Assembly: GCF_030253575.1 (NCBI RefSeq)
Contig: NC_080561.1
Location: forward strand, 37,433,564 to 37,497,563
DNA from: Rhododendron vialii
Lineage: Eukaryota; Streptophyta; Magnoliopsida; Ericales; Ericaceae
DNA length: 64,000 nt
Direction of reading: 5' to 3'
Under the pieces are notes generated by a model. The model made no database searches and was not told the DNA's origin. It saw nothing but the letters and a program-made list of their open reading frames with translations. The translations under genes were made by a program, and so were the position numbers. Positions 34,063 through 45,690 of this stretch are shown here, piece after piece. Position 1 is the stretch's first letter, and every line of letters begins with the position of its first letter.

Positions 34063-35313
34063 ATGGTTTTTTCCTCCATTCCAGCTTATCTTGATCCCTC
34101 CAACTGGCAACAGGTAAGGTTTTTCTATAATTTCATTTCCTCTTCTCATAAGTTTCCATTTCCATGGCTTCTTTATACCCAATAAAGCAAAAAATTAAAA
34201 AAAAAAAGAAGAGAGAAAAATATTCCTCCCCACTTTTGTTTATCTCTTGCTCTTTATTTCTACACATCTTTAACTTTAAAATCTCCACTTGAATATACCA
34301 AATGTTTATTCTTTTGCTTTTTTGTTGTGTATTTTTGTTTGGTTTCACAGCAATCAAATGCACAAGTTGGCTTAATTACCAACAGTGGAGGCCATCAGCT
34401 TCCGCCGCCGCCACCACCTCCTCCGCCTCATGCAGGCGGCGGCGGCGGTGGACCGGGCTCGATCAGGCCAGGTTCTCTGGCCGATCGAGCCCGGATGGCC
34501 AACATACCCATCCCAGAAGCAGCTCTAAAGTGCCCGAGGTGCGAATCGACAAACACGAAGTTCTGCTACTTCAACAACTACAGCCTCTCTCAGCCGCGCC
34601 ACTTCTGCAAGACTTGCCGGAGGTACTGGACTCGAGGCGGGGCCCTGAGGAGCGTTCCGGTGGGTGGCGGCTGCCGTAGGAACAAGAGGACCAACAAGGG
34701 AAGCTCAAGCAGCTCAAAATCTCCGGCCAACAGCGGCGATCTCCAAACTAGCGGCGGTGGTACTGGTGGTTCAACAAGTGCAGTTTCCACTTCAACTGCA
34801 AGTTTACTAGGGTTAATCTCGCCACAAATTCCACCACTCCGATTCATGGCCCCACTGAGTCAACTCACCGGGTATGGCGGTACCGGAGACATCGGCTTGA
34901 ACTATGGCGGAACAAGTGACATGAATTTCCACCTACTAGGAAATAGTTCACTTGGTGGGGGTAGTGGTAACGCGGAGTGGCGGTTTCAGCCCCCGCAGAT
35001 GGGTTCGATGGGCGGGTTGGATTTGACATCCGGGTTATACCCGTTTCATCACCAAGGTGGTATGGATCCCTCCTCCGGTTACGTTGGCGAAGTCGGTCAG
35101 GTCCGGCCGAGAAATATTTCTTCTGGTCCAGGGTTTATCAGTGCTCAGCAATCCGGTTCAGTGAAAATGGAAGACAATCAGGAGATGAATCTGCCAAGGC
35201 AGTTTTTGGGAATCCAAGGAAATGAGCAGTACTGGAGTGGTACTGGTAATAGCACTAATGCATGGAGTGATTTCTCTGGATTTAGCTCTTCTTCCACTAC
35301 TAATCACTTGTGA
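34063..35313 (+). CDS. Dof zinc-finger transcription factor, Dof5.1/Dof2.4/OBP3-like (2 exons, 337 aa)
   Basis: Exons 34063-34113 (17 codons, starting [17 protein letters not shown]) and 34351-35313, joined in frame by a GT-AG intron. The short first exon is typical of this Dof subgroup and the N-terminal motif is shared with Arabidopsis Dof5.1. The Dof domain spans about 76-130: ligands C78, C81, C103 and C106 (C-x2-C-x21-C-x2-C), with '[17 protein letters not shown]' and '[11 protein letters not shown]' intact, ending in basic 'RRNKRTNK'. It would bind AAAG-type sites in the nucleus. Before the domain lie nine prolines (35-43) and six glycines (46-51); '[15 protein letters not shown]' is another subgroup motif. 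After it come a serine-rich run and a glycine/serine/asparagine-rich C-terminus. The intron is 237 bp. The exact orthologue is uncertain; members of this clade act in vascular and epidermal development (family knowledge). Confidence 0.95.
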
Positions 35314-36395
35314 AAAAAAAAATTGTGATGTCTCTCAAGTTTCATATAGTGATTAGTAAAAGTTAGGGTTTTCTTTCTTTCTTTCTTTCTTCTTCTTTTT
35401 TTTTCGTTTAGGTTATGGTTGGATCATGAGTTTGTGGAGGAATTTATGGAGATTTTCGTTTGCGAATCGAAGGTATGTTTCTCTGGCATTTTATTTTCTA
35501 TCGACGAAACGTATCCAGAAATTCTTGATCCAGACACAACTTTAGAGTGTTAGAGAACGAGCACGTCTTAATTTTCGTGGCGTAGATGGAAGATTTTGGT
35601 GATGGACTAGGAAACTCTCGAAGAAGGAGAAGATCGGTTGGTCGCCTGATGAAAACCCTAGAAATTTTCTTTTGTTTGTGTTTGAGCATGTTTACAGAGA
35701 TGATGAATATTGTACTACTACTGAGTTGTTTGTGTTTTTACTTGTTGGAATTTTAAGGACTAATATCCAGAAGTGATAAGTGGGCATTGAGTTTGAGAAT
35801 GATTTCTTTAGAATTCGGTGTCGACACCAATTCACATTTCATCGATCTTCAAATTTTTCGCTACCGGTAACCCTTGCATCATCTTGGGGAGGTTGCCATA
35901 TATAATTCAGATTCATCTCTCTGGTGATCTCAGTCTGTAACTATGGCGGATATGCTACTTGCACGGAAGTGTAACTCTCGTTTTTTCTAGTTAATATATG
36001 AATTTCCGACGCACCAAAACAAAAAATATATAATTCAGATTCAATTTCTTACTTTGAATCCATATGATCGAGTTTCGTCAAAATCTAAATATCATGGCAT
36101 CAATCATTGAAATCAAATATGTTTATTGTAATATGGTTATCATAAGCTCCTTTCACATTTTAACACTCTCATGTTCTAAACCAAAGTTTTGATCAAGTGC
36201 CAATCAGTAATAGATGATTCAGATGAAGAATTTATCTATGCCGCAGCTTTGTCATGATTTGAGTGTCATTAATTAGTATAGTAGTTTACAACCATATTCA
36301 AGTGAAAGATCGAGAAATTTTGAGGCCATTCTAGGGATATGGACCTTAATTTTATGGTGAATTTCATTGGATCCTCGAACGTTTTCGTATGAAAG
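35314..36395. other. 3' flank of Dof
   Basis: Probable 3' UTR with a (TTTC)n run at about 35370-35392; then AT-rich sequence with no gene seen. Confidence 0.4.
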
Positions 36396-36469
36396 TCGGG
36401 TTCTCTCTCTCTCTCTCGTATGAATTAAGTCGGGTTCTCTCTCTCTCTCTCTCTCATATGAATTAAGTC

Positions 36470-36547
<78 letters not shown>
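36396..36547. repeat. Stepwise (CT)n array with embedded minisatellite
   Basis: Three units of 'aagtcgggttctctctct...' separated by 'cgtatgaatt'/'catatgaatt', each unit with a longer CT run than the one before, ending in about 75 bp of pure (CT)n at 36473-36547. Confidence 0.9.
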
Positions 36548-36550
<3 letters not shown>

Positions 36551-36629
36551 CTGTTGGGCCTAAATCAGTTTCCTCTATGTGGTTAGGAGATGAGGATCAT
36601 GGATGGTCAGACCGGTATATCCATGATTT

Positions 36630-36696
36630 TTTTAGCTCTATACTATGTGTTATGAGTTAATAAACTTTATTTTTTGCCGAACAAAAAAAAAAAAAA
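36630..36696 (+). mobile_element. LINE 3' tail
   Basis: 'gagttaataaactttatttt' then 'ttgccgaac' and a poly-A run, the same end type as the tails at 13799-13920 and 27950-27992. Confidence 0.5.
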
Positions 36697-36846
36697 GATA
36701 AGACATTCCAATGCAACATTGTTGACTCTGGATAAAATCCTGTTTTACATTGCCATTCAATTCTCGATTTAGGGTCATCATGTCTTCTATAAAAAATTAA
36801 CAAGAACATATATAAAGAAGGTTATAATATATATACACACGCTGAG

Positions 36847-37047
36847 GATCAAGTCAGGATGCCCCGATTTAGTGTTAGGTCTGGACTTTTGCTCTCAGCC
36901 ATTGGATTGTGTTTTCAATGGTCTAGATCCACAGAAAATCTGTTCGCTCGAACAAATTGTGCGTGCATCCTAACCATTGAAAATACAATCTAACGGCTGA
37001 GATCGTGGTCCAGACCTAATACAAAATCCGAAAGTTCGAACTAGATC

Positions 37048-37048
<1 letters not shown>
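36847..37048. mobile_element. Foldback MITE next to a TA microsatellite
   Basis: 'ttaggtctggac', 'ctcagccattggattgt' and 'ttttcaatggt' in the left arm are inverted in the right arm. A short TA/CA run lies at the left (about 36827-36840) and (TA)n at the right, as for the element at 10351. Confidence 0.7.

Positions 37049-37050
<2 letters not shown>

Positions 37051-37092
<42 letters not shown>
37051..37092. repeat. (TA)n microsatellite
   Basis: Pure AT dinucleotides, about 21 units. Confidence 0.95.
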
Positions 37093-37095
<3 letters not shown>

Positions 37096-37099
37096 ATTG

Positions 37100-37575
37100 C
37101 TTTATATAAATTAATTGCTCCAAATTGACATTTTTGGCCAGAATAATGGAAGGTGGAAGAAGATCTCTATCTATCTTAGGGATCTTGTCTTTAACATGCA
37201 CAAAAAAGAAGACAATCTTTCTACCATTTTAAACCAAATGATCAGAAGAAAAAAAAGAAATTAAAAAAAAAAAGAGGAGCTAGAAGGCCTTCTGATCCTA
37301 CTTTTGTTCAATAGCTAGCTAGCAAAGGCTTCTAAACTTGTTTTTCAAAGACGTACTATTATTTTAGCAACCAATAATATGTTTACCTTTATTCAAATTC
37401 AAATTACTTCTCCTAGTTGATGATTTCTATTTCAACATTACCTACACGAAAGGGATTCACATCTCAAACGATAAACCTCAAGAAATGGATCGAGGTCACA
37501 AATTTGAATTTTATGAATTGCGCTTCATCCACACCTTTGAGAACCTAGAGGTTGTGCTGCAGAGTTACATGGTGT
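37100..37575. other. Intergenic, nothing recognised
   Basis: AT-rich sequence ending in a short (GGT)n run at about 37580-37600. No conserved coding or repeat structure found. Confidence 0.4.
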
Positions 37576-37603
37576 TTTTGTGGTGGTGGTGGTGGTGGGG
37601 GTG

Positions 37604-37970
37604 TTGTAAACGAGGCGAGTCGAACCGAGCTTTGGCAAGCTCGAGTTTTTGGCTCGTTTAGGGGTGTAAATTAAACGAGCTGAGTCGAACCGAGCTTCAG
37701 CAAGCTTGAGCTCGGCTCGTTTACTAAACGAGCCAAAAACTCTAGCTCGAGCCTTAACGAGCCGAGCCTAGTCATTTACTAGACGAGCATCTTTAATCGA
37801 GTCAAGTCTCCCTTAATGAGCCGAGAGCCGAGCTCACTCGGCTCATTTAGTAAACGAGCCGAAAACTCGAGCTGAAGCTCAGCTCGTTTACTAAACCAGT
37901 CGAGCCGAGCCTTAACGAGCCGAACCAAGCCGAGCTCGGGAGCTGCTCGATTCGTTTACGGCCCTAGGTG
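37604..37970. mobile_element. hAT-like non-autonomous element rich in 'acgagccgagc' repeats
   Basis: Many direct and inverted copies of 'ctcggctcgtttact' and 'cttaacgagccgagcc' fill the interior. The ends read 'gtgttgtaaacgaggcgag' and, in reverse complement, 'agggccgtaaacgaatcgag'. Subterminal repeat crowding and a 'GGGYGTAAACGA' end suggest a hAT MITE. A second element start ('aggggtgtaaattaaacgag') near 37660 suggests nesting. Confidence 0.6.
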
Positions 37971-38346
37971 GGAGGCGAACTCTCAATTTTTAAATAAAAA
38001 AAGGTTGCGCGTGAGTGAGAAGATGAAGAAGAAAGAATCATACACCTCAAAACCATGACTATGAGCTGGGCTATATATTATCTAGCAAATTAAGCGCCAA
38101 GTTTTTTTTTTGGCAAGCGCCGAGTTCTTTTGTCTATTTTAAAATTACAGGGAGAATTTTTGTTTTAGGGAACAACCTTATATATGAGAGAACAGTTGAT
38201 GCAAAAACTGCATATTTCTATACTAGTGATCGATGAATGGGAAAAGTCGGTCAGGCCTGGTTATCATCTCAAGCATGCTCTTGCCCGGTTACGCTGACTT
38301 GTACTTAGGGTCTTTTTAATCTTTGTAATTTGTTTTCAAAAATTAA

Positions 38347-38775
38347 TGCTCCGTTTGTTTCGACGTAAAATATTTTCCGGTAAAACCTTTTACTTATTTT
38401 TCGATGTTTGGTTGTTTAAAAAATGAGAAAAATATTTTATATGTAAAACATTTTTTATCAATTGGATAAAAATGACTTACTCTTAAATCTTCCGCAAGTT
38501 ATTTTTCGAAATGAACCCGGTGCCATCTACTGTAATTCTTCCAGCTCAGTTTTCTTGATCGTCAAGTCCTGACCCACATTCAATTCCAATAATCTCAAAT
38601 ATCTCCACCGTTTAAGCCCCCTCTCTCTTTATACTATTTTGTTGATTTCTGAAAATATTTTCAAGTGCCAACCAAATACCGGAAAATAAAAGTTTGAAGT
38701 TTGTTTTTTGAAAAAATATTTTACATGAAAAATATTTTACATTGTAAAACATTTTACATCGAAACAAATGGAGCC
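38347..38775. mobile_element. Tourist-like MITE (PIF/Harbinger type), TAA target duplication
   Basis: Ends 'TGCTCCGTTTGTTTCGACG' and 'CGAAACAAATGGAGCC', flanked by TAA at 38344-38346 and 38776-38778. The inner arms carry inverted 'gtaaaacattttt'. The middle is not palindromic. No transposase. Confidence 0.78.
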
Positions 38776-38778
38776 TAA

Positions 38779-39665
38779 TAGTGAAAGAAATTTTGCTCTT
38801 AAAAAAAGTTTGTCATCTCAGGCTGTTTTTTCCCCATCTATCTATAATCGGTTACTTTCATTATTATATCAACCTATGAAGTTCTTTCCTTTACCTTAAA
38901 AAATTGCGCCATGAATTCAAATTCAAACTACCTCAAATTTGGTTGTGGAAATGATAGGGTGCCATCCATGCATGAAATCTAGTAGCAGTAGTAGGCTGTT
39001 TTATTTCTCAGCAAAAGAAATTTAGTAATCTCTAAAAGATACAAAGATTAAAAGAAAAAATTACTAACCTAAGGCTATTCGAGACCCAAAACGTTGGCTA
39101 GAGACCAATAAAAAAGGCCAAGCCCAAACCCTAAAAAAAACATCTTAAACAGCCACCTACACCCCAAAAAACAGCCGCCAAACAAAGAGGACGCTTACAG
39201 ACAAAGATAAAATAACAGCCACCACACGTGGGAAGATGGAGCGCCGGGAAAACAGCAACAAAACAACCTTAACAACAACAAATATTTGTTTTTTCCAAAT
39301 ATTAGTAGGCTGTTTTTTTCCAAATATTTGTTTTTTTTTGTTAATTAGATCAAATGTGTTAATTAAAAAAATGTTAATTAATTGCATGTTGTGCATTTCC
39401 TTTGTACTATATATTATTTTATATATGTTCATCCTACGTACCTAGCCATTGAGTGACAAATGGGTAGTTGAAAATTTAAACAAAGGAAGCAAATACCATA
39501 TGATAGAATATTAATTTTGTCCTTAGCTTCATTATTATTTCTAGCTCATCAATCATCTTTCTCTGGGGATGCCCTGGCATGCATGGATTGTTGTACAATC
39601 TTTTCTTTTCTTTTTTCTTTTTCTTTTTGTCTTATTTACTAACATCGTACATAGTTTAAAGGATG
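38779..39665. other. Intergenic, nothing firm
   Basis: AT-rich; contains a duplicated phrase 'caaatatttgttttttt' near 39285-39335. No gene recognised. Confidence 0.4.
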
Positions 39666-39670
39666 ATGTT

Positions 39671-39913
39671 ATGGTGTCTCTGGTCATTTTGGAGATACTG
39701 TAATTTTTGGCATAATCGACTATTACAAACATAACAAAAACCAGTGATATGTATAACCAAGAAATTACAAAGGCATAACCCCCAAAATCCCCAGAATTTT
39801 TGGGAATTTTGGGGGTTATGTGCCTTTATAAAGTTTTGGTTATACACATCACTGGTCTTGATTATGTTTGTAGCAAAAAATTACGGTGTTCTCAAACGGC
39901 GGGTGGACACCGT
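39671..39913. mobile_element. Foldback MITE
   Basis: 'accagtgatatgtataacca', 'ataacccccaaaat' and 'acaaacataa' in the left arm are inverted in the right arm. The outer ends 'atggtgtctctggtcatttt' and 'gaacaccgtaatt'-type sequence are less conserved. The tight centre is 'ccccagaatttttgggaatt'. Confidence 0.78.
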
Positions 39914-40077
39914 AGAATTTCCCTAGTTTAAATATTCACTTTCCTCTATTTTCGGAGCAGTCCTACTTTCAAAGAAGATCCACCTAGGGTTTGGTAACTA
40001 ACTAAAATTACTTTCACTTCTCCATGAAAAATTCTTCTGGTCAGTTGCTTGCATGTGAATTTGTTTCGTCCTTGCCA

Positions 40078-40081
<4 letters not shown>

Positions 40082-40116
<35 letters not shown>
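40082..40116. repeat. (GA)n microsatellite
   Basis: About 17 GA units. The surrounding 39914-40690 region shows no gene. Confidence 0.95.
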
Positions 40117-40120
<4 letters not shown>

Positions 40121-40695
40121 CGTGATGATCATTATGCAATAATTAACTAGTATTGCAGAACCTACTTATTACGTTGGGTGAGAAGGAGGAAAAATTGTTG
40201 GGTGGACCAAGGGTTGAAGACCAGATGTCTGAGACCCAAATAGACCCACTCGAAAGGGTGTTCGTCGCTGGAGAACCCTCTATTTATCGTGTATAAATCT
40301 TGCAAGATTCATGACACGTGTAGATTCCACATAATCGTGTAATAATTTGGAGCATCTCAGTTGTCGAATGACCGAATTACTCCTCTAGAAAATAATTAAC
40401 GTGCACGTAAACTGATTCAAATATGGCGAGAAATTCGAGCTCCACATGGTCGTACGTAGCTCAGGATGACTGAATGATTAGTACTCCTCAAAAGACACCC
40501 ATTGGAATTCCTCAGTTTCATTCCAAGAGATAGATACCCTGGGAAATTGTTTCAAAGCTTCGAGAAACGGGAACCAAAGTGGGTTTGAAAAACTTCTCTC
40601 GACATTTGTTCCCCTGCTTGCTGCCCCAATTTTAGTAAAGACTGCAGTGGCTGTGCACGCCATTCATTCAAGTACAGTTTCATGTGTGTATTATA

Positions 40696-40910
40696 CTCAT
40701 TCCGTCCCAAATTATTTGTTCAGTCCACAAAATAATAACTTAAAAATAATATAAATTTTTAAAGAAAAAATTTAAATTCTTTTCACAAATTAATAGAACT
40801 CATTGAGATCTCGTAAGTTGTTAAAAAACTTTTGAATTTTTCTTGCAAAAATCGTATTATTTTTAAGACTCCGTTTTGCTGATCGGATAAACATTTTGAG
40901 ACGGAAGAAA
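40696..40910. mobile_element. Stowaway-like MITE, eroded
   Basis: 'CTCATTCCGTCCCAAATTAT' at left and 'ttttgagacggaagaaa' at right, with TA at 40694-40695 and 40911-40912. More diverged than the copy at 31815. Confidence 0.65.
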
Positions 40911-40912
40911 TA

Positions 40913-42056
40913 GAAAAACATTAATTAACCCATGTTGTATTGTACTACAGACGTCTATGTTTCAGAGAATCAGATCCTCTATCTCTGTTTATTATTACTG
41001 TAATCCAGGGAGTAATTTGGAATATGTTATGCTCTCATTCGCTCGATCATGCGTCTGACATAAAAATCTCAGAAATGTTCTTTAATTTGGCCATATGGTT
41101 GTATAGGAAGGTTAGATATAGATCCACATGTGCAGGTGCCGTTCCGGTTTCTCCGAAAAGGAACTTTTAGAAAATGAAGATAATTTCAAGCTAAAAAATC
41201 ATGTATTTACGCAAGTAATTTTCCTACCAATATGAATTTTGTTTGATAGATCTCATTGAAATCTTTTAAACGGTGAAAAAAAATTAAAAATATATTTTTC
41301 ATTTTCATTATATTTGAACTTGAAATTACATTCTTTTTGAAAAAAGGAGGTTTAAAAAAAAAGCGGAACAGAGCCTCACTCTTTTTCAGTACCAACGGAA
41401 AATAGTAGTACTATTCAGTGCTCGTGGGGCACCGCCACACAGAGAACCTCTTTGTATCACTGTTTGGTGCTGAATTGAGATTTTAATTAACGGTATCGGG
41501 ACATGCGCAACTGTAATGGTCAAGGTGTAACGAAACAAGATTTAGATGTTTAACTTCTTCTTTTTTGTTCTTTGCAACACTCAAAGTCTAATTCTTGACT
41601 ACATCCATGTATGTAATGATGATAGATAAAATCTGAAATATTAAGCGGATTTTTGTGTGTAAGATATGTAACAATTAATTCGCACACATTTTCTAGTACA
41701 TGAATTAACTGAATGAACCAATCAAGTACTTAATAATATCCAAATGAGTTGATTATTTTACCGAAACTCTTAAAAATACGTTTTAAACAAATTAAACGAC
41801 TCCGATCATTTCCACGGAACCTCAAAATGGGTACCTCGCAAAATTTGTATGAGAAGAACTGGCTTATGAAATCTAAACATTCCTTTCTCTACTCTCTCTC
41901 ATAATTGGACCCGGGACTGTGCTGCACAGCGCGTGCTGTGTAACACTGTCCCCAGGTCCCACATAATTTTGGTTAATAAACTTGCTCAATGTTTCCTGTG
42001 CCTCCCAACATCAGTGGCATGATAAAGCGAAATAATAATAGTAAATTAAAAATAAT
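40913..42056. other. Intergenic with repeat fragments
   Basis: One-armed foldback fragments at about 41700-41830 ('ccaatcaagtacttaataat', 'cgactccgatca') and a short palindromic piece at 41915-41950 ('gctgcacagc'/'gctgtgtaac'). No gene recognised. Confidence 0.4.
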
Positions 42057-42059
42057 TAA

Positions 42060-42236
42060 GACCCAGTTCATTTTGGAGTTTTGAATTTTAATAGATATCT
42101 TATTTCTTTCCAGTCATTACTCTCATTTTTCTCGTTATCTCTGTCAAATTATTATTCCTATTTCCAATCGTTACTCTATTTCTGTCTACATTCATTACCT
42201 ACAAAACCAAATCCAAAATTTCAAAACGAACGGGTC
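42060..42236. mobile_element. Short Tourist-like MITE, TAA target duplication
   Basis: Ends 'GACCCAGTTCATTTTG' and 'CAAAACGAACGGGTC', flanked by TAA at 42057-42059 and 42237-42239. 177 bp, with 'gttttgaatttt' and 'caaaatttc' continuing the inverted match. Confidence 0.78.
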
Positions 42237-42239
42237 TAA

Positions 42240-42593
42240 GAATCTTTTCATAACTTTTCTCTTTAGAACACTATTTGTATGAATATTTTTCTGTCGATAC
42301 GATCATCTAAATAGATGTGCTTAGTTGTGCATTGCACGGGTTCACTGATAATACATACTGTAATAATAGAATCTCCAAATTATTGCCAAATGTAAGATTT
42401 AGCTTACAAAAATGGAGGAGATATCGGTCATGCAAGAAAGAAGAAAGGAATCTTGAGAGCCTGTTAGGTATTCCAAAGTTGCTTTTGCTAGAACCAAGGA
42501 GGGAGGCTCTTGCTTACAACACCAACAAGAACGAATAAAGCAACTCGGAACTACTTACTATTATTCCAAGTAAATTCGAAACTACTGTCAATA

Positions 42594-42648
<55 letters not shown>

Positions 42649-43440
42649 GGATAGAGTAATAGTCATCATAATCATCACCTGGTTGTTGGTGTGTCGGTGG
42701 GTGATCTTTCTAGTTATTGAGCAATCAGTGGGTGTGTCTGTTCTTGTTTGTAGTGATCCCGAAAATGTCGTTAATTTTAAAATGGTAGTTTTTGGCATGG
42801 GGAGGGAGTATCGAACTTGGCCAAAAGAAAAAAACAACAGTAAAACTAACGAGGGTATCTTTGAAAAAGAAACAAAAGTTGTATTGTACGTACGAAAATG
42901 GGAACAATCAAAGGAAGGAAAAATTGGGCTCCGAAATCCATGCCCCGCACTGCTCCCAATAGTGCTACTGCTTAGATGCCCACTTCGGTATTCGTGTCTC
43001 TCTCTCTCTCCGAGTGTTTTTAGAGCAGCTTTCGCTTTTGTAACGTTCTCGAGAGTAACAAGATCTCCTCGACCGGTCGCGGGTCACCGTTGTAGGCAGT
43101 CGCAGAGATAGAATCAAGATTTTGTAAATGCGTGGGTCAAATTATGAACAAAATTTTTTAAAAATTTTAAGGCTTTAAGGGAGGGTTTTTTGAATAATAA
43201 ATAGAGAAAGATAGAAAGAATGAGATTAATAATTGGAAGAAAATTTATGACAGACCGTATGCAGAGAAAGAAATTGAATTTTGAAACAAAAAACGAACAC
43301 ATTCTTAAAACATTTAAATATCTAAATAACACTCAACGCAAAATATAATATTGAAATTTGACAAAAAAAAAAACCCCGAAACAACTTAGAGGACGTGGCC
43401 CCCATATGCCTGTATACAGTTCCATCTCTGGTCGTAAGGT
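42240..43440. other. Intergenic with (CT)n microsatellite
   Basis: (CT)n at 42597-42645. A 142-codon frame at 42683-43111 has no conserved features. Nothing else recognised. Confidence 0.45.
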
Positions 43441-43735
43441 TCTGTAACATCCTTACATATCCGCTGCACATTTCACTGTTGTAATGTTCTTTAGTAACAT
43501 TCCCTCTTGAGTAGTCTTGGGTCACCGCCGCAGAACCATCCTTATATATAATATTCACTTCACACTTCATTGTTGTAATGTCCTTTAGTAACAATCTCTC
43601 TCAAGTGGTCTTAGGTCACCGCCACAAAACCATCCTTATATATATCCACTTCACATTTCACTGTTGTAATGTCCTTTAGTAACATTCTCTCTCGAGTGGT
43701 ATTGGGTCACCGCAACCCTTATCTGCATCGTTGTA
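43441..43735. repeat. ~92-bp tandem repeat, three copies
   Basis: The unit contains 'tttcactgttgtaatgtcct', 'ttagtaacattctctct' and 'gtggtcttgggtcaccgcc'. The 'gtaatg' landmark falls at 43481, 43575 and 43666 (periods 94 and 91). A related half unit ('gtaacgttctcgagagtaac', 'cgggtcaccg') lies at about 43040-43090. Confidence 0.9.
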
Positions 43736-45000
43736 GCGTTGCCCCTTTCAAATTTGAAATTGGACCAAATCAGCATGGACAATCCTCTTCGGTTTGAGTT
43801 TGGAGGAAGGTTTTTGGAGATAATGAGTGGAGAGAGATAGATAGAGAAAATTTATTGGAGATCGTGCGTAAGAATTTTAAGACCCAAAACAAATAAGCTA
43901 GCCTAGTTAAGGTATTTTGGGAGCGCGCACGGCACGGGTATGGCGCGACACTAACTTTTTAAAATCGGTTGATTAACTTTGCTAGTTCTGAGACATTGCT
44001 TTTTACTTCTTCTTTATCAATGCAAGTATGTTATTTAAGATGCACAATCTAAGAAATGATCATAACATTTAAGTGCAAAATCATGATGATAGCACTTTTA
44101 TTAATTGTGGCATCCTAGTCAAGGTATTAAATATTGACAATTTTTTATTTTTATCTTTGCAAGCCCTGCTTTAAAACATGGACATCAATACAACACGACA
44201 CGAGAATAAGTATAGGACGGACATGGCACAACAAGTATATAATATATAATCCCATAAATTCATAATTCTTTTTGATAAAATCGCATTTGAAAGTGGTTCA
44301 AACTCAAGTTGGATCAAGTACTTGCGTCCTATTTTATTAAAACATGTTCGGATGATCCGTATATTTGAAATTGTGAACAACACGATGCAGTTTATCGAGT
44401 CTGATCAGTTCCTTTCGGACTCGTGTACTTTTTGACCATACATAACAAATTAAGTTGAATGAACACTGATAAAACCTTATGATTATATCACCTTTGTCTT
44501 CAACTAATTTTCATACAAATGACATGCTCGCGAATCTCATAATACAAGCAATAATATTCCCTGAAATGCATCGTTTAATATACAGATTTTGGACCTGATT
44601 GAGCGAATCCATTGCATGGATTAGTTTGGTATCGCGTTCATTGACTTCATAATTAACACATAAAACTTGTTTGACGAACAATTTATCATAAAATTCAAAA
44701 TTCCCTGATAGAATTCAGTGTACATTAATGCCTTTTCCTCTTAAAAATGAAATACCATAGAAAAATGATCTGCGTGTTTTTGTTGAAAATCGTTTTGCAG
44801 TCCAAATAAAGTTTTGAAATGGCAGCCAAATTACATACAGGATAAAAGATTCTGAGATTCCAAGGGAGTTCAGAGCCATCACGTTCTGCCACGTGAGCTC
44901 AATCATAGATATCCCATTAGATGCCTTCACTCATTTCTCATACGTAATTGGTCCCCACCCCACCATGCACCCTCTCTTTTCAAGTGAAAACTTTGGGGCT
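43736..45000. other. Intergenic, nothing recognised
   Basis: AT-rich sequence with short frames only and no convincing gene or bounded repeat. Confidence 0.4.
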
Positions 45001-45165
45001 GCTGTCCCTTATTCCCAAGTTATATGTGAGTCGATTAGGCACTCAATGATATTTAATTGAGTTGATTTTTGATACACATATTTGACTCGACGAGTTTTGC
45101 AAAATAAACGTTTTCAATTATCGGAGCGAGATAAGAATGGACTGTGCTCGCGGAATCTTTCTAGG
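45000..45165. repeat. Fragment of the core-sharing foldback family
   Basis: 'gctgctgtccc' at the start and 'gactcgacgagttttgcaaa' plus 'atcggagcgagataagaatg' later match the right arm of the element at 7571 ('actcgacgagctctacaaag', 'ttggagcgagaccggaatgg'). Confidence 0.55.
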
Positions 45166-45279
45166 AGTAGCACCAACCCCAGGTCCGTGGTGATCGATCA
45201 AAGGTTACTTCTTTGTAATGAATAATACGCCTCTTTTTGATAAATGGGGAGGTGTCTATTGTAGCTTGACCTTCCCCCT

Positions 45280-45690
45280 TTTTTTTGCTGAGAAATTAAG
45301 GGGCAAGAAATTCATTAATATCAATTATTACAACTTACTGTGTGCATCTAATATAACTGATAAAAGAAAGACCTATTGCACCTAGCGAGACAAATTGTAC
45401 ATCCAAATTAATCAAATGAAGGATTCAAGTCCAGTGATAAATTGATCAGACGATCAGCTGTCCGAGCAGTGCATGTAACTTGTCGATATCCAGCTCCATG
45501 TCACGGTAGTTCCACACTTGACGAAGTGACCTTGCTTTATCAATATTGTACAAACACTTTTCTTCCACTCCAACTTGGTTTCGATATAACGATAGCTTAT
45601 GTCTCCATATTTATCTCTCCACAGATTCAGAATCGTTCGGTGCGAGTAGACCTCATAATAAAATAATGAAAAGTTTACTTCCACATGTCA
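45280..45690 (-). mobile_element. Possible retroelement 3' remnant (minus strand)
   Basis: A T-run at 45281-45288 followed by 'gcaagaaattcattaatatc' equals a 3' tail on the minus strand, and a very similar tail occurs at 51805-51840. Upstream on the minus strand a frame reads 'KARSLRQVWNYRDMELDIDK' before a stop. I do not recognise this peptide. Class uncertain. Confidence 0.35.

Noticed and set aside
34302..34679. 125-codon frame overlapping the Dof gene
   Set aside because: Shadow of the GC-rich Dof exon in another frame; the Dof frame has the conserved zinc finger and a proper intron.
42683..43111. 142-codon frame in the 17-kb gene-poor stretch
   Set aside because: No conserved motif, ordinary intergenic composition, no splice or promoter context.
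43441..43735. CRISPR-like array
   Set aside because: Units are contiguous diverged tandem copies without unique spacers, and the DNA is plant nuclear.
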